A stretch of 64,000 nucleotides of DNA from JAGRMG01 sp047975215 (GTDB lineage Bacteria; Pseudomonadota; Alphaproteobacteria; Rhodobacterales; Rhodobacteraceae). The position numbers and the translations under genes were made by a program. Location of the stretch: contig JBKEDD010000005.1 in the NCBI GenBank assembly GCA_047975215.1, forward strand, positions 62,001 through 126,000, given 5' to 3'. This document shows, piece after piece, positions 26,669 to 36,308 of the stretch (position 1 is its first letter; each line of letters starts with the position of its first letter). The notes under the pieces were generated by a model that ran no database searches, had not been told where the DNA came from, and saw only the letters and a program-made list of their open reading frames with translations.

Positions 26669-27745
26669 ATGCTCTATCGTACCGCAGGACAGTTCAAGAC
26701 CAGCTATCGGGCCGATCAGGCGCTGTTTCCCGTGCGCCAGGATGCCGTCCTGCTGGGCATTATCCTGCTGCTGGCCTGGGTGATATTCCCGCTGACCGCC
26801 AGCGAATTCGCCTTCCAGACGCTGCTGATACCGATCCTGATCTATTCGCTGGCGGCGCTGGGGCTTAACATTCTGACCGGTTATGCCGGACAGCTCAGTC
26901 TGGGCACCGCCGCCTTCATGGGGGTCGGGGCCTATGCCTGCTACAAGATGGTCACACTCATGCCCTGGATGAGTCCGGTGGCGGCGATCCTGCTTTCGGG
27001 CGTGTTCAGCGCCGGGATCGGCGTTGTTTTCGGAATTCCCAGCCTGCGCATCAAGGGTTTCTACCTGGCCATCGCAACGCTGGCGGCGCAGTTCTTTCTG
27101 GTGTGGCTGTTCGAGAAGTGGGGCTGGCTTTACAACTACAACGCCAGCGGCGCCATCCAGGTGCCGAATCTCAAGACCTTCGGCGTGTACATCTCGGGGC
27201 CGCAGGCGACTTCGACGGTGCAGTACTACGTCGTGCTGGCCGTGGTCACACTGATCACCTGGGTATCGATCAACCTGACGCGCGGTACGATGGGCCGGAC
27301 CTGGAAGGCCACGCGCGACATGGATTTCGCTGCCGAACTGATCGGTATCAACCTGATGAGATCCAAGCTGACCGCCTTTGCGGTGTCGTCCTATATCGTC
27401 GGTGTCGCCGGCGCGCTGTTCGTGTTCATGTGGCGCGGCGCCGCCGAACCGAACCTGTTCGATGTCCCGCTCAGCTTCCGAATCCTGTTCATCGCCATCA
27501 TCGGGGGGCTGGGTTCGATCCTGGGCAACTATCTGGGTGCGATCCTGATCGTCGGTCTACCGGTGATCCTGGGCGTGCTGCCCGAGGCGCTGGGGATGCA
27601 GACCGATTCGGCGCTGGTCGAACATCTCAACACCATGATCGTGGGCGCTCTCATTATCTTCTTTCTGATCGTCGAACCGCACGGGCTGGCGCAGCTGTGG
27701 CGCCTGATCCGCGAAAAACTCGTCATCTGGCCGTTCCCGCACTAG
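26669..27745 (+). CDS. livM: Liv-type ABC permease (LivM), cassette 1
   Basis: Predicted 358-residue membrane protein of the LivM group: GLNILTGYAGQLSLGTAAFMG and GFYLAIATLAAQFF are characteristic, as is the coupling loop ATRDMDFAAELIGIN. Start at ATG 26669 with GGAAGGA upstream. It makes the second half of the translocation channel with LivH. Confidence 0.9.
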   Translation: MLYRTAGQFKTSYRADQALFPVRQDAVLLGIILLLAWVIFPLTASEFAFQTLLIPILIYSLAALGLNILTGYAGQLSLGTAAFMGVGAYACYKMVTLMPWMSPVAAILLSGVFSAGIGVVFGIPSLRIKGFYLAIATLAAQFFLVWLFEKWGWLYNYNASGAIQVPNLKTFGVYISGPQATSTVQYYVVLAVVTLITWVSINLTRGTMGRTWKATRDMDFAAELIGINLMRSKLTAFAVSSYIVGVAGALFVFMWRGAAEPNLFDVPLSFRILFIAIIGGLGSILGNYLGAILIVGLPVILGVLPEALGMQTDSALVEHLNTMIVGALIIFFLIVEPHGLAQLWRLIREKLVIWPFPH

Positions 27746-27794
27746 GCGGGCCGGCGAAATCTCATCGAGCAACCATCAACGGGAGGAAAATTCG

Positions 27795-29084
27795 ATGAAC
27801 TACACCGCAAGACTGGCCGCCGCGGCGGTGGCAGCGGCCTTTGCCGCATCGGCGGGAGCGCAGGAGCTGAACCTACCCAACCTCAGCTATCGCACCGGAC
27901 CCTTCGCATCGACCGGAACACCGGTGATGAACGGGCAGGCCGACTATTTCACTATGCTCAATGCCCGCGACGGCGGCATCGGCGGCGTCAAGGTCAATGC
28001 CTATGAGTGCGAGACCGGCTACAACACCGAAAAGGGTGTCGAATGCTATGAGAAGACCAAGGGCGATGCGCTGGTGACGCAGCCGTGGTCGACCGGCATC
28101 ACGCTGCAGGTGTTGCCCAAGACCAATGTCGACATGATCCCGATCCTGGCGCCGGGCTACGGCTTTTCGGCGATGGCCGACGGCGGGGTGTTCCAGTGGG
28201 CCTTCAACATGCCGGCCTCGTACTGGGACGGCGCGTCGATGATCCTCAAGGCGCTGGGCGGCACGGACATGAGCGGGCTCAAGGGCAAGAAGATCGCCTT
28301 CCTGCATCTCGACCATCCCTTCGGCAAGGAACCGCTGCCCTACCTGGAGAAGAAGGCAGCCGATGTCGGCTTTGAGCTGCTGCCGATCCCGGTCGGGCTG
28401 AAGGAGATGCAGAACCAGTCGGCGCAATGGCTGCAAATCCGCCGCGAGCGGCCCGATTTCGTCATCATGTGGGGCTGGGGCGCTATGAATACCGGCGCGC
28501 TGACCGAGGCGGTCAAGACCAAGTATCCGATGGATCAGTTCGTCGGCATCTGGTGGTCGGGCCACAGCGACGACCTTCAGGTCGTCGGTCAGGATGGCAA
28601 GGGCTATCGGGCGATCAGCTTTAACGCACCGGTCGAGGATGCGCCGGTCTGGGCCGACATCCAGAAATACGTCGTTGAGCCGGGCAATACCGAATCCGAC
28701 GAAGAACAGCGCGGCGAGGTTTTCTATCAGCGCGGCCTGGTCATGTCGATGATGCTGGCCGAGGGTATCCGCGCCGCGCAAGCGGAGTATGGCACCGGCA
28801 ACATCAGCCCCGAACAGCTGCGCTGGGGGCTGGAGAATATCGAGCTGACGGCCGAGCGGCTCGACGAACTGGGCATGACCGGGATGGTCCCGCCGTTCTC
28901 GACCTCGTGCGGCGATCATACCGGCCATTCGGGCGGCTGGATGCTGCAGTGGGACGGCGCGAAATTCGTCAAGGCGAGCGACCATCTTCAGGAGAACCGC
29001 GACGAGATCGCGCCGCTCGAGGTGGAAAAGGCGGAAGAATACGCCGTGGCCAACGCGCCCTGGCCGACCCAGGACTGCAACTGA
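27795..29084 (+). CDS. Liv-type ABC transporter substrate-binding protein, cassette 1
   Basis: Predicted 429 residues with a signal peptide (MNYTARLAAAAVAAAFAASAGA) and a type I periplasmic-binding fold (Peripla_BP_6). It is rich in Trp and lacks the standard IKIG N-terminal strand; instead LSYRTGPFASTGTPVMNGQ forms the first binding segment. This is the atypical long binding protein that, from memory, travels with PaaK/acyl-CoA-ligase-associated Liv importers. Strong ribosome site (GGAGGA) eight or nine bases before ATG. A 10-bp hairpin follows the stop. Ligand unknown. Confidence 0.87.
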   Translation: MNYTARLAAAAVAAAFAASAGAQELNLPNLSYRTGPFASTGTPVMNGQADYFTMLNARDGGIGGVKVNAYECETGYNTEKGVECYEKTKGDALVTQPWSTGITLQVLPKTNVDMIPILAPGYGFSAMADGGVFQWAFNMPASYWDGASMILKALGGTDMSGLKGKKIAFLHLDHPFGKEPLPYLEKKAADVGFELLPIPVGLKEMQNQSAQWLQIRRERPDFVIMWGWGAMNTGALTEAVKTKYPMDQFVGIWWSGHSDDLQVVGQDGKGYRAISFNAPVEDAPVWADIQKYVVEPGNTESDEEQRGEVFYQRGLVMSMMLAEGIRAAQAEYGTGNISPEQLRWGLENIELTAERLDELGMTGMVPPFSTSCGDHTGHSGGWMLQWDGAKFVKASDHLQENRDEIAPLEVEKAEEYAVANAPWPTQDCN

Positions 29085-29093
29085 ACGCAACCT

Positions 29094-29118
29094 CCCCCGG
29101 CGGACCGCCCGCCGGGGG
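29094..29118 (+). other. stable hairpin after the binding-protein gene
   Basis: CCCCCGGCGG (29094-29103) and CCGCCGGGGG (29109-29118) form a perfect 10-bp stem with a five-base loop, nine bases after the stop. Such elements protect the upstream binding-protein mRNA and lower expression of the downstream gene in other ABC operons; inference here. Confidence 0.7.
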
Positions 29119-29146
29119 AACCCGTCTGACAGGAAAGACCAGGCCA

Positions 29147-29983
<837 letters not shown>

Positions 29984-30105
29984 GGGGCGGCCCTGCGACA
30001 CCGCAAGACGCTATCCGCCATGCCGGCCCTTGCCGTGGCAAGAACCGGCATTCCGACAATCAGGCAAGCAGGCACATCCTGCGCGGCGCCCGGAGGATCC
30101 GACCG

Positions 30106-31326
30106 ATGACCCAGTTTTTCGACGCGCTCGAAACCCGAACCCAGGACGAACGCGATGCGGCGCTGGCACAGACGCTGCCGCGCCAGATCGCCCGCGCCAG
30201 ATCGCTTCCGGGTTATGCCGGGCTGCTTCAGGGCGTGGAACCGGGTGAGATAACCGATGTCGGCGCGCTGGCGGCGCTGCCGGTTCTGCGCAAGTCCGAC
30301 CTCGGCCGCGCCCAGGCCGCCAATCCGCCCTTTGGCGGCTTCACCGGGATGCAATTGCACGGTTTCGCGCATGTCTTCCAGTCGCCCGGCCCTATCTATG
30401 AACCCGGCAGCGTCGCCCATGACTGGTGGCGCATGGGCCGCTTCCTGCATGCCGCCGGTATCGGCAAGGGCGACGTGGTGCAGAACTGTTTCGGCTATCA
30501 CCTGACGCCTGCGGGCATGATCTTCGAGAATGGCGCCCGGGCGGTCGGAGCCGCGGTGCTGCCGGCCGGAACCGGTCAGACCGAATTGCAGGTGACGGCG
30601 GCGCGCGATGTGGGCGCCACCGCCTATGCCGGAACCCCCGATTACCTCAAGGTGATTCTCGACAAGGCCGACGAAATGGGCGTGAAGCTCGGATTTTCCA
30701 AGGCGGCGGTGGGCGGCGGTGCGCTGTTCCCTTCGCTGCGGGCCGAATATGCCGATCGCGGCATTGCCTGCCTGCAAAGCTATGCCACCGCCGACCTGGG
30801 CAGCATCGCCTATGAAAGCGCCGCTATGGAGGGGATGATCGTGGACGAACATGTGATCGTCGAAATCGTCACCCCCGGCACAGGCAACCCGGTGGCGCCC
30901 GGCGAGGTTGGTGAACTTGTCGTCACCACGCTCAACCCCGACTCCCCGCTGATCCGGTTCGCCACCGGCGATCTGAGCGCGGTGATGGAGGGCGCCAGCC
31001 CTTGCGGGCGCACCAACATGCGCATCCGGGGCTGGATGGGCCGGGCCGACCAGACCACCAAGATCAAGGGCATGTTCGTGCGCCCCGAACAGGTGGCCGC
31101 GCTGGTCGACAAGCACGCCGAGGTCGTCAAGGCGCGCGTCATTGCCCGGCGCGAGGGCGAGATGGATACGATGACCGTGCAGATCGAATCGAGCGCAACC
31201 GACGGGTCGGTTTATGACAAGTCGGTGGTCGAGGTGCTGAAGCTGAAAGGCGCCATCGAGGTCGTGCCGCCCGGCAGCCTGCCCAAGGACGGCCTGGTGA
31301 TCGAGGATCAGCGCCGCTACGACTGA
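30106..31326 (+). CDS. phenylacetate-CoA ligase (PaaK)-like protein lacking the P-loop motif
   Basis: Predicted 406 residues, slightly shorter than PaaK (about 430). PaaK-like parts include the N-terminal ARARSLPGYAGLL and LAALPVLRKSDL, the HLTPAG and GAAVLPAGTGQTE segments and the C-terminal MFVRPEQVAAL domain with GLVIEDQRRYD. Where PaaK has the SSGTTGKP nucleotide loop this protein has FQSPGPIYEPG, and YGLTE is replaced by YATADLG. It is therefore either a divergent ligase or a catalytically changed relative. Start 30106 has GGAGG at 30092-30096. Last gene of cassette 1, 122 nt after livF. Confidence 0.8.
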   Translation: MTQFFDALETRTQDERDAALAQTLPRQIARARSLPGYAGLLQGVEPGEITDVGALAALPVLRKSDLGRAQAANPPFGGFTGMQLHGFAHVFQSPGPIYEPGSVAHDWWRMGRFLHAAGIGKGDVVQNCFGYHLTPAGMIFENGARAVGAAVLPAGTGQTELQVTAARDVGATAYAGTPDYLKVILDKADEMGVKLGFSKAAVGGGALFPSLRAEYADRGIACLQSYATADLGSIAYESAAMEGMIVDEHVIVEIVTPGTGNPVAPGEVGELVVTTLNPDSPLIRFATGDLSAVMEGASPCGRTNMRIRGWMGRADQTTKIKGMFVRPEQVAALVDKHAEVVKARVIARREGEMDTMTVQIESSATDGSVYDKSVVEVLKLKGAIEVVPPGSLPKDGLVIEDQRRYD

Positions 31327-31464
31327 CCGGCGGCCAGCCTCGCCCAGCCCGCGACATGCCCGCCCGGAAGGGTTTTCGGGCTGGAACTTCCGGCCGAAAT
31401 GACGGAACAAGACCCGGGCGCCGGGTGCGTCCGGCATCTGTCTGGTTGAAGGAAAGCCCCGGGA

Positions 31465-33132
31465 TTGAGTGAGGCGACACAATACGCCGCGCACGGGTCG
31501 CGCCGGCACCATGCCCGCGGGACGCGGGTGATCGGGGCGCTGGCCTACACTGTGGCCGCGGCCTGCCTGTTGCCGATGCTGGCGGTGGCGCTGGCCGCCG
31601 TCACCGGGGGCACCGATACCATCTCGCATCTGATGGAAACGGTGCTGCCAAGCTATACGCTCACGACGCTGGCGCTTGTGGTCATGGTCGCGGCGGGAAC
31701 CTTCGCCATTGGCGTCGGCGCCGCCTGGCTGGTGACGATGACCCGTTTTCCGGGGGTTCGCCTGCTCGAGATCGCGCTGGTACTGCCGCTGGCGTTTCCG
31801 GCCTATGTGCTGGCCTATGCCTACACCTATCTACTGGACCATCCCGGCGTTGTGCAGTCTACCCTGCGCGAAGTGACCGGCTGGGGGCCGCGAGACTACT
31901 GGTTTCCCGAAATCCGGTCGCTCGAAGGTGCCGCGATCATGCTGATCCTGGTGCTTTACCCCTATGTCTATCTGCTGGCGCGGGCGGCCTTCCTGCAACA
32001 AAGCGCCGCCGCCTTTCTTGCCGCGCGGGCTTTGGGCAGCAGCGCATGGCAGGCATTCTGGAAGGTCAGCCTGCCGATGGCGCGGCCAGCCATCGCCGGT
32101 GGCGTGTTGCTGGCGGTGATGGAAACCATCGCCGATTTCGGCACCGTGGCCTATTTCGGCGTTCAGACATTTGCCACCGGCATCTATACAAGCTGGTTTT
32201 CCATGGCCGACCGCGCGGCAGCGGCGCAACTTGCGCTTTGTCTCCTGGGATTCGCGCTGCTGCTGGCGGTGGCCGAACGGGTTCAGCGCGGGCGGGCGCG
32301 GTATTACGGCGCCGGGCGGAGGCATGCTGCGATGCCGCCCGCCGAGTTGACGGGCTGGCCGGCGATACTGGCCTTCCTGCTGTGCGTCATCCCGGTGCTG
32401 CTGGGGTTCGTTCTGCCGGCGGTGGTCTTGTTCGACATGGGCCTGGGCTCCGAACAGGATCTGTTCAGCCGGCGTTACACGGGGTTCATCACCAACTCGC
32501 TGACACTGGCCAGCGTTGCGGCCGCGGTTACGGTCGCGGCGGCGATTTGCGTCGGGTTCTCCCAGCGGTTGCGCCCGGGGCGCCGGACGGCAATGGCGGC
32601 CTATGTCGCCCGGCTGGGTTACGCGGTGCCGGGCGGGGTGATTGCCGTCGGCCTGCTGGTACCGTTCGCCGCGTTCGACAACGCGCTCGATGCCTGGATG
32701 CGCGCCACGTTCGGCATCTCGACCGGATTGCTGCTGACCGGATCGATCTGGCTGCTGGTGGCGGCCTACATGGTGCGCTTTCTGGCCTCGGCGCTGGGCG
32801 CCTACGAGGGCGGGCAAAGCATGGTTCACGCCAACATGGACGCCGCCGCGCGTTCGCTCGGGCAAACCCCGTTCGGCACGTTGCGCCGGGTGCATCTTCC
32901 GATTCTCACGCCCAGCCTGCTGACCGCCCTGCTGATCGTGTTCGTCGATGTCATGAAGGAATTGCCCGCCACCCTCATCATGCGGCCCTTCAACTACGAC
33001 ACGCTGGCGGTTCAGGCCTACCGGCTGGCCAGCGACGAACGCCTGGAGGGCGCCGCGGTGCCTTCGCTGGTGATCGTTGCCGTGGGGCTGCTGCCGGTGA
33101 TTCTGATCTGCCGGCAGGTCGGGCGCCGCTAA
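31465..33132 (+). CDS. ferric iron ABC transporter permease (FbpB/AfuB-like, fused two-half type)
   Basis: Predicted 555 residues with about a dozen hydrophobic segments in two homologous halves. Each half carries a BPD_transp_1 coupling loop: AARALGSSAWQAFWKVSLP and AARSLGQTPFGTLRRVHLP, the pattern of iron(III) permeases of the FbpB family. TTG at 31465 is the likely start, about eight bases after AAGGAAAG. No ATPase gene lies next to it; the matching binding protein is at 34873-35901 on the other strand. Ferric specificity is inferred from family. Confidence 0.87.
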   Translation: MSEATQYAAHGSRRHHARGTRVIGALAYTVAAACLLPMLAVALAAVTGGTDTISHLMETVLPSYTLTTLALVVMVAAGTFAIGVGAAWLVTMTRFPGVRLLEIALVLPLAFPAYVLAYAYTYLLDHPGVVQSTLREVTGWGPRDYWFPEIRSLEGAAIMLILVLYPYVYLLARAAFLQQSAAAFLAARALGSSAWQAFWKVSLPMARPAIAGGVLLAVMETIADFGTVAYFGVQTFATGIYTSWFSMADRAAAAQLALCLLGFALLLAVAERVQRGRARYYGAGRRHAAMPPAELTGWPAILAFLLCVIPVLLGFVLPAVVLFDMGLGSEQDLFSRRYTGFITNSLTLASVAAAVTVAAAICVGFSQRLRPGRRTAMAAYVARLGYAVPGGVIAVGLLVPFAAFDNALDAWMRATFGISTGLLLTGSIWLLVAAYMVRFLASALGAYEGGQSMVHANMDAAARSLGQTPFGTLRRVHLPILTPSLLTALLIVFVDVMKELPATLIMRPFNYDTLAVQAYRLASDERLEGAAVPSLVIVAVGLLPVILICRQVGRR

Positions 33133-33147
33133 GCGGCGGGCCCGTTT

Positions 33148-33711
33148 CTACCCCACCGCAACCAGCAAATAGCGCGCGCCGCGATGCGGCCCTGTTTCCA
33201 GCAGCGACGGCCCCGGCCCGACATAGCGCAGGCAGTCCCCGGCTGTCAGGTCGCTGGTGGAATTGTCCAGCGTTGCGCGCAACGCGCCGTCCAGAAGCAC
33301 CAGGTGATGTTCATGCCCGGACAGTGACGGTTCCCGAAACGTCAGGCGCGTATCCGGCGGGAGGTGAAACTCGTGCAGTTGCGCGCCCAGCCCCGCGGCG
33401 GGCGGTGAAACCGACCGGCGGGTGAGGCCGGTCTCAGGGTCATGCCATTCGCCCTGTTCGGCAAGCGGTACATGCGCGGCAAAGCTGTCCTCGCTCATTG
33501 CCAGCAGGCGCGACACGGGCAGGCCAAAGGCGGCGCACAGCCGTTCGAGAACCTCGGCCGTGGGGCTGACGCCGGCATTTTCCAGCCGTGACAGCGTGGC
33601 GCGGCTGACCCCGCTTTTGGCGGCCAGATCATCCAGCGACCAGCCGTGGTTATGGCGAAAGGCTCTCAACCGGCCCGCCAGCCGTGCCGTCAGGATACCA
33701 GGTTCTTTCAT
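33148..33711 (-). CDS. XRE-family regulator with a C-terminal cupin domain
   Basis: Predicted 187 residues. Helix-turn-helix at about 10-65 (SLDDLAAKSGVSRATLSRLE) followed by a cupin sensor domain (about 100-185). Such regulators sense small ligands and usually control adjacent genes. It is convergent with the iron permease (15-nt gap) and 50 nt upstream of the cyclase-FHA gene on the same strand. Target and effector unknown. Confidence 0.88.
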   Translation of the reverse strand: MKEPGILTARLAGRLRAFRHNHGWSLDDLAAKSGVSRATLSRLENAGVSPTAEVLERLCAAFGLPVSRLLAMSEDSFAAHVPLAEQGEWHDPETGLTRRSVSPPAAGLGAQLHEFHLPPDTRLTFREPSLSGHEHHLVLLDGALRATLDNSTSDLTAGDCLRYVGPGPSLLETGPHRGARYLLVAVG

Positions 33712-33761
33712 ATCAGGAACAACTTCTCATTTCAGAGATCTAGCCTCAAATCGCCCCGCTT

Positions 33762-34658
33762 TCAAGGCGTCTGTGCCGGTGTATGGCGGATCTGCATGGC
33801 ATAGGTGGTAAATCCGATGGCGCCCGGCAGGTCGGCGCCGGCCTCGGGGCCCAGCCAGATGGTGCCACTGCCGGTAATCAGGGTGGTGCGGCGATGTACG
33901 GCAAACGGTTCGCCGTCACCGATCTTCAGCACGCTCCCGGCCGAGCTGTGATCCCTGAATTCCAGTTGCCAGCGGCGGATCGCCAGGGCGGCGTGCTGGC
34001 GCGACACCCAGGGCAGATCCAGCACGATATCGCAGTCGGTGGCGCGGCCGAGTGTCAGCGAATCGCCTTCACCCATCTGCCAGACCTGACCGTCATGGCG
34101 AAGTTCGACCATCTCGATCCGGGCCGCTCGGCCCGCTCCAAGGGGTGCGAACAGCACGGTCTGTTCGCTTAGATCGGCAAGCGAGCAGGAATAGACCCGC
34201 GTCAGGGCCGACTTGCCACGCAGATGCAATTCTCCGATCATCACCAGTTGTGCCTGTGACGCCGCCGGAAGGTCGTCATAGCAGCGGTCGCCTATCAGTA
34301 CCTCACCGGGTTTGGCCAGCGACGAGAGCCGGGCAGCGGTATTCACCGCCGTTCCGTAGATGTCGTTTTCGTGGTTCAGGATCTCCCCGGAATAGATCCC
34401 GGCATGTACCGACATGCCGGCCGGCCACTCCTCTTGCAGCATGCATAGCGCCGCCGCGAAGGCCGGTTCGGCACCGTCGAAGAAACTCAGCACATCGTCG
34501 CCCTGCGATTTCACGCAATGGCCTCCGGCCTGTTCCACGATCTCGCGCATCCGCGTCAGAACATGGCTGACATGGCCCAGCGCGGTACGGTTGGATTCGG
34601 TTTCGTACAGCCGGGTGCTGCCGGTGATGTCGGAAATCAGAACGCAGGCGAACGGCAT
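33762..34658 (-). CDS. class III adenylate/guanylate cyclase with C-terminal FHA domain
   Basis: Predicted 298 residues. The cyclase domain (1-165) has metal ligands D10 (ISDITGSTR) and D54 (in SQGDDVLSFF), the base-specifying K50, and the transition-state Asn/Arg in NDIYGTAVNTAARL, so activity is expected; the Lys/Asp combination points to ATP. A C-terminal FHA domain (about 205-290) with LTLGR and SRQHAAL would bind phosphothreonine. ATG at 34658 has GGGAAG upstream; the long upstream frame to 34931 runs through a terminator and is rejected. It could couple protein phosphorylation to cAMP, but no Ser/Thr kinase is in view. Confidence 0.88.
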   Translation of the reverse strand: MPFACVLISDITGSTRLYETESNRTALGHVSHVLTRMREIVEQAGGHCVKSQGDDVLSFFDGAEPAFAAALCMLQEEWPAGMSVHAGIYSGEILNHENDIYGTAVNTAARLSSLAKPGEVLIGDRCYDDLPAASQAQLVMIGELHLRGKSALTRVYSCSLADLSEQTVLFAPLGAGRAARIEMVELRHDGQVWQMGEGDSLTLGRATDCDIVLDLPWVSRQHAALAIRRWQLEFRDHSSAGSVLKIGDGEPFAVHRRTTLITGSGTIWLGPEAGADLPGAIGFTTYAMQIRHTPAQTP

Positions 34659-34818
34659 GGCAGTGGCTTCCCGAATTGTTTCTGTGACGCGGGTGGATAG
34701 GCCCGGCCGCGCGCAATTACATAGGTTCAAGCCGCCGCGCCGTTGCCGGCCCGGTCGTGGCGGCACAGTCCTTTTACGCGAAAGCACGGGGCTTTTCATC
34801 CCCGCCGGTTGGGCAAAC

Positions 34819-34850
34819 AAAAAAAGGCGCGGGGCGATCCCCGCGCCTTT
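34819..34850 (-). terminator. rho-independent terminator of the ferric binding-protein gene
   Basis: GGCGCGGGG (34826-34834) and CCCCGCGCC (34839-34847) form a 9-bp stem with a four-base loop; on the minus strand it is followed by a run of seven T. It lies 25 nt after the stop of the ferric binding protein and isolates it from the cyclase gene. Confidence 0.88.
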
Positions 34851-34872
34851 GCATCGCATGCGTGAATATCGC

Positions 34873-35901
34873 CTACTTCCAGCCGACCTCGTTGAATATC
34901 TTCTGCGCGGCGGGCAGATTCGCGGCAACATCCGACAGGATCACCGCATCGGGTTTGAAGCCGCCCAGCTTTTCCACCGACGGCGCCACAGAAATGCCAT
35001 TCACCGCCGGGTATTCGTCGTTGCCGGCCGAGAAATACTCCTGTGCCTGATCGCTGGCCAGGTATTCCAGGAACTTGATCGCGTTCTCGCGGTTGGGCGC
35101 ATGTGCCGCGATGCCGCCGCCGCTCAGGTTCATGTGGGTGCCGTTGCCGTCCTGATCCGGAAACACCCAACCGATCATGTCGGTATGGTCGCTGACGCCC
35201 TTGACATCGGTGCGCAGGGCGCGGGCGAAATAGTAAGTGTTGGACACGGCGATTTCGCATTCGCCCGAAACCAGGCCGCGCAACTGATCGGTATCGCCGC
35301 CCTGGGGCGCGCGTGCCATGTTGTCGACGACGCCCTGTGCCCACTTGCGCGCGGCATCCACGCCCTCGTGGGTAACGATGGAGGCCAGGAGTGTCTGGTT
35401 GTAGGTGTTGGTCGAGGAACGGATACAGATCATACCCTTGTATTTCGGATCGGCCAGATCGGCATAGGTCTGGGGCGGGTCGGTCACATCGTTCTTGTCG
35501 AAAAAGATGATCCGCGCGCGCTGGGACAGGCCGAACCACTGGTTGTCCTTGTCGCGCAGCTTTTCGGGAATGCGCTGTTCCAGAATTGCGCTTTCGATGG
35601 GCTGCAACAGGCCCATCTCCTTGGCGCGCGCCAGGCGCGAGGTATCCACAGTCAGAAGAACGTCGGCCGGGCTGTTGGCGCCCTCGGCCTGCATCCGGGC
35701 CGATAGTTCATCGGCCTTGCCCTCGATACGGTTGATGGTGATGCCGGTTGCGTCCTCGAAATCGGTGTATAGCCGTTCGTCGGTGTCGTAGTGGCGAGAG
35801 GAATAGAGGTTCAGTTCGCCCCCGGCGAAACTGGCCGAAGCGGCCATCGCAGCGACCAGTGCGGCAAGACTTGCGGTGATACGGTTCATCTTCAATCCCA
35901 T
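34873..35901 (-). CDS. ferric iron ABC transporter, periplasmic binding protein (FbpA/AfuA-like)
   Basis: Predicted 342 residues with a signal peptide ending ASASFAGG. Mature N-terminus ELNLYSSRHYDTDERLY is characteristic of FbpA-type ferric binding proteins, and the paired tyrosines in SNTYYFARAL are the iron-coordinating tyrosines. Start 35901 (MGLKM) or 35889 (MNRITAS) both leave an intact signal peptide; neither has a strong ribosome site. It is transcribed alone, from a possible promoter at 35939-35966 to the terminator at 34819-34850. The permease lies 1.7 kb away on the other strand. Confidence 0.9.
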   Translation of the reverse strand: MGLKMNRITASLAALVAAMAASASFAGGELNLYSSRHYDTDERLYTDFEDATGITINRIEGKADELSARMQAEGANSPADVLLTVDTSRLARAKEMGLLQPIESAILEQRIPEKLRDKDNQWFGLSQRARIIFFDKNDVTDPPQTYADLADPKYKGMICIRSSTNTYNQTLLASIVTHEGVDAARKWAQGVVDNMARAPQGGDTDQLRGLVSGECEIAVSNTYYFARALRTDVKGVSDHTDMIGWVFPDQDGNGTHMNLSGGGIAAHAPNRENAIKFLEYLASDQAQEYFSAGNDEYPAVNGISVAPSVEKLGGFKPDAVILSDVAANLPAAQKIFNEVGWK

Positions 35902-35938
35902 TGTTTCGGTCACGGGTCGTTACCCGACTGAAACAATC

Positions 35939-35966
35939 AGATAACGGGCGCCTCCTGTGAATGCAA
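35939..35966 (-). promoter_or_regulatory. possible promoter of the ferric binding-protein gene
   Basis: On the minus strand TTGCAT (35961-35966) and TTATCT (35939-35944) are 16 nt apart, giving a start about 30-40 nt before the coding region. I do not see a clear iron-regulator box. Confidence 0.4.
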
Positions 35967-36043
35967 CTCAATTCTGACAAAATCCATAAGGCAACCGTCA
36001 CCGCATGCCTGAGGCACTGCGCGATCCCGGAAGCGCATACAGG

Positions 36044-36074
36044 AAAGGCCGCGCCCGGTCGGGGCGCGGCCTTT
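36044..36074 (-). terminator. terminator-like hairpin after rpmJ
   Basis: Positions 36044-36056 and 36062-36074 are exact reverse complements (13 bp, beginning AAAGGCCGCG) around a five-base loop, 32 nt past the rpmJ stop. The T-tract is short, so it is a probable but not classical intrinsic terminator. Confidence 0.7.
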
Positions 36075-36106
36075 GGAAACGTCTGCGAGAAAGATGCCGG
36101 CCGGTG

Positions 36107-36232
36107 TCAGCCCTGGCGTGCCTTGAACCGGCGCTGCGTCTTGTTGATCACATAGACGCGGCCTTTGCGGCGGACGATCCGGCAATCGCGATGCCGGCTC
36201 TTGAGCGAGCGGAGAGAGTTCCTGACTTTCAT
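36107..36232 (-). CDS. rpmJ: 50S ribosomal protein L36 (zinc-independent form)
   Basis: A 41-residue basic protein starting MKVRNSLRSLKSRHRDC and ending QRRFKARQG. It keeps the L36 pattern (VRRKGRVYVINKTQRRFK) but has a single cysteine, so it lacks the zinc-binding set of the C+ form and is the 41-residue type usual in alphaproteobacteria. AGGAG lies about eight bases before ATG. It is a structural component of the large ribosomal subunit and stands alone between tRNA-Val and the ferric binding protein, with its own terminator. Confidence 0.95.
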   Translation of the reverse strand: MKVRNSLRSLKSRHRDCRIVRRKGRVYVINKTQRRFKARQG

Positions 36233-36308
36233 GTCCGTCTCCTGTTGCTGCGGCGCGGGCCAGCGCCTGGGTTTGCGGGTGATCCGGCCAGCCGGACCAG
36301 TGAATTCA

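Noticed and set aside
33712..33761. Operator for the cupin-XRE regulator
   Set aside because: The 50-nt gap has A/T-rich sequence but no inverted or direct repeat convincing enough to report.
34659..34931. Upstream extension of the cyclase-FHA frame
   Set aside because: It passes through the terminator at 34819-34850 and into the ferric binding-protein gene; the cyclase domain begins at 34658.
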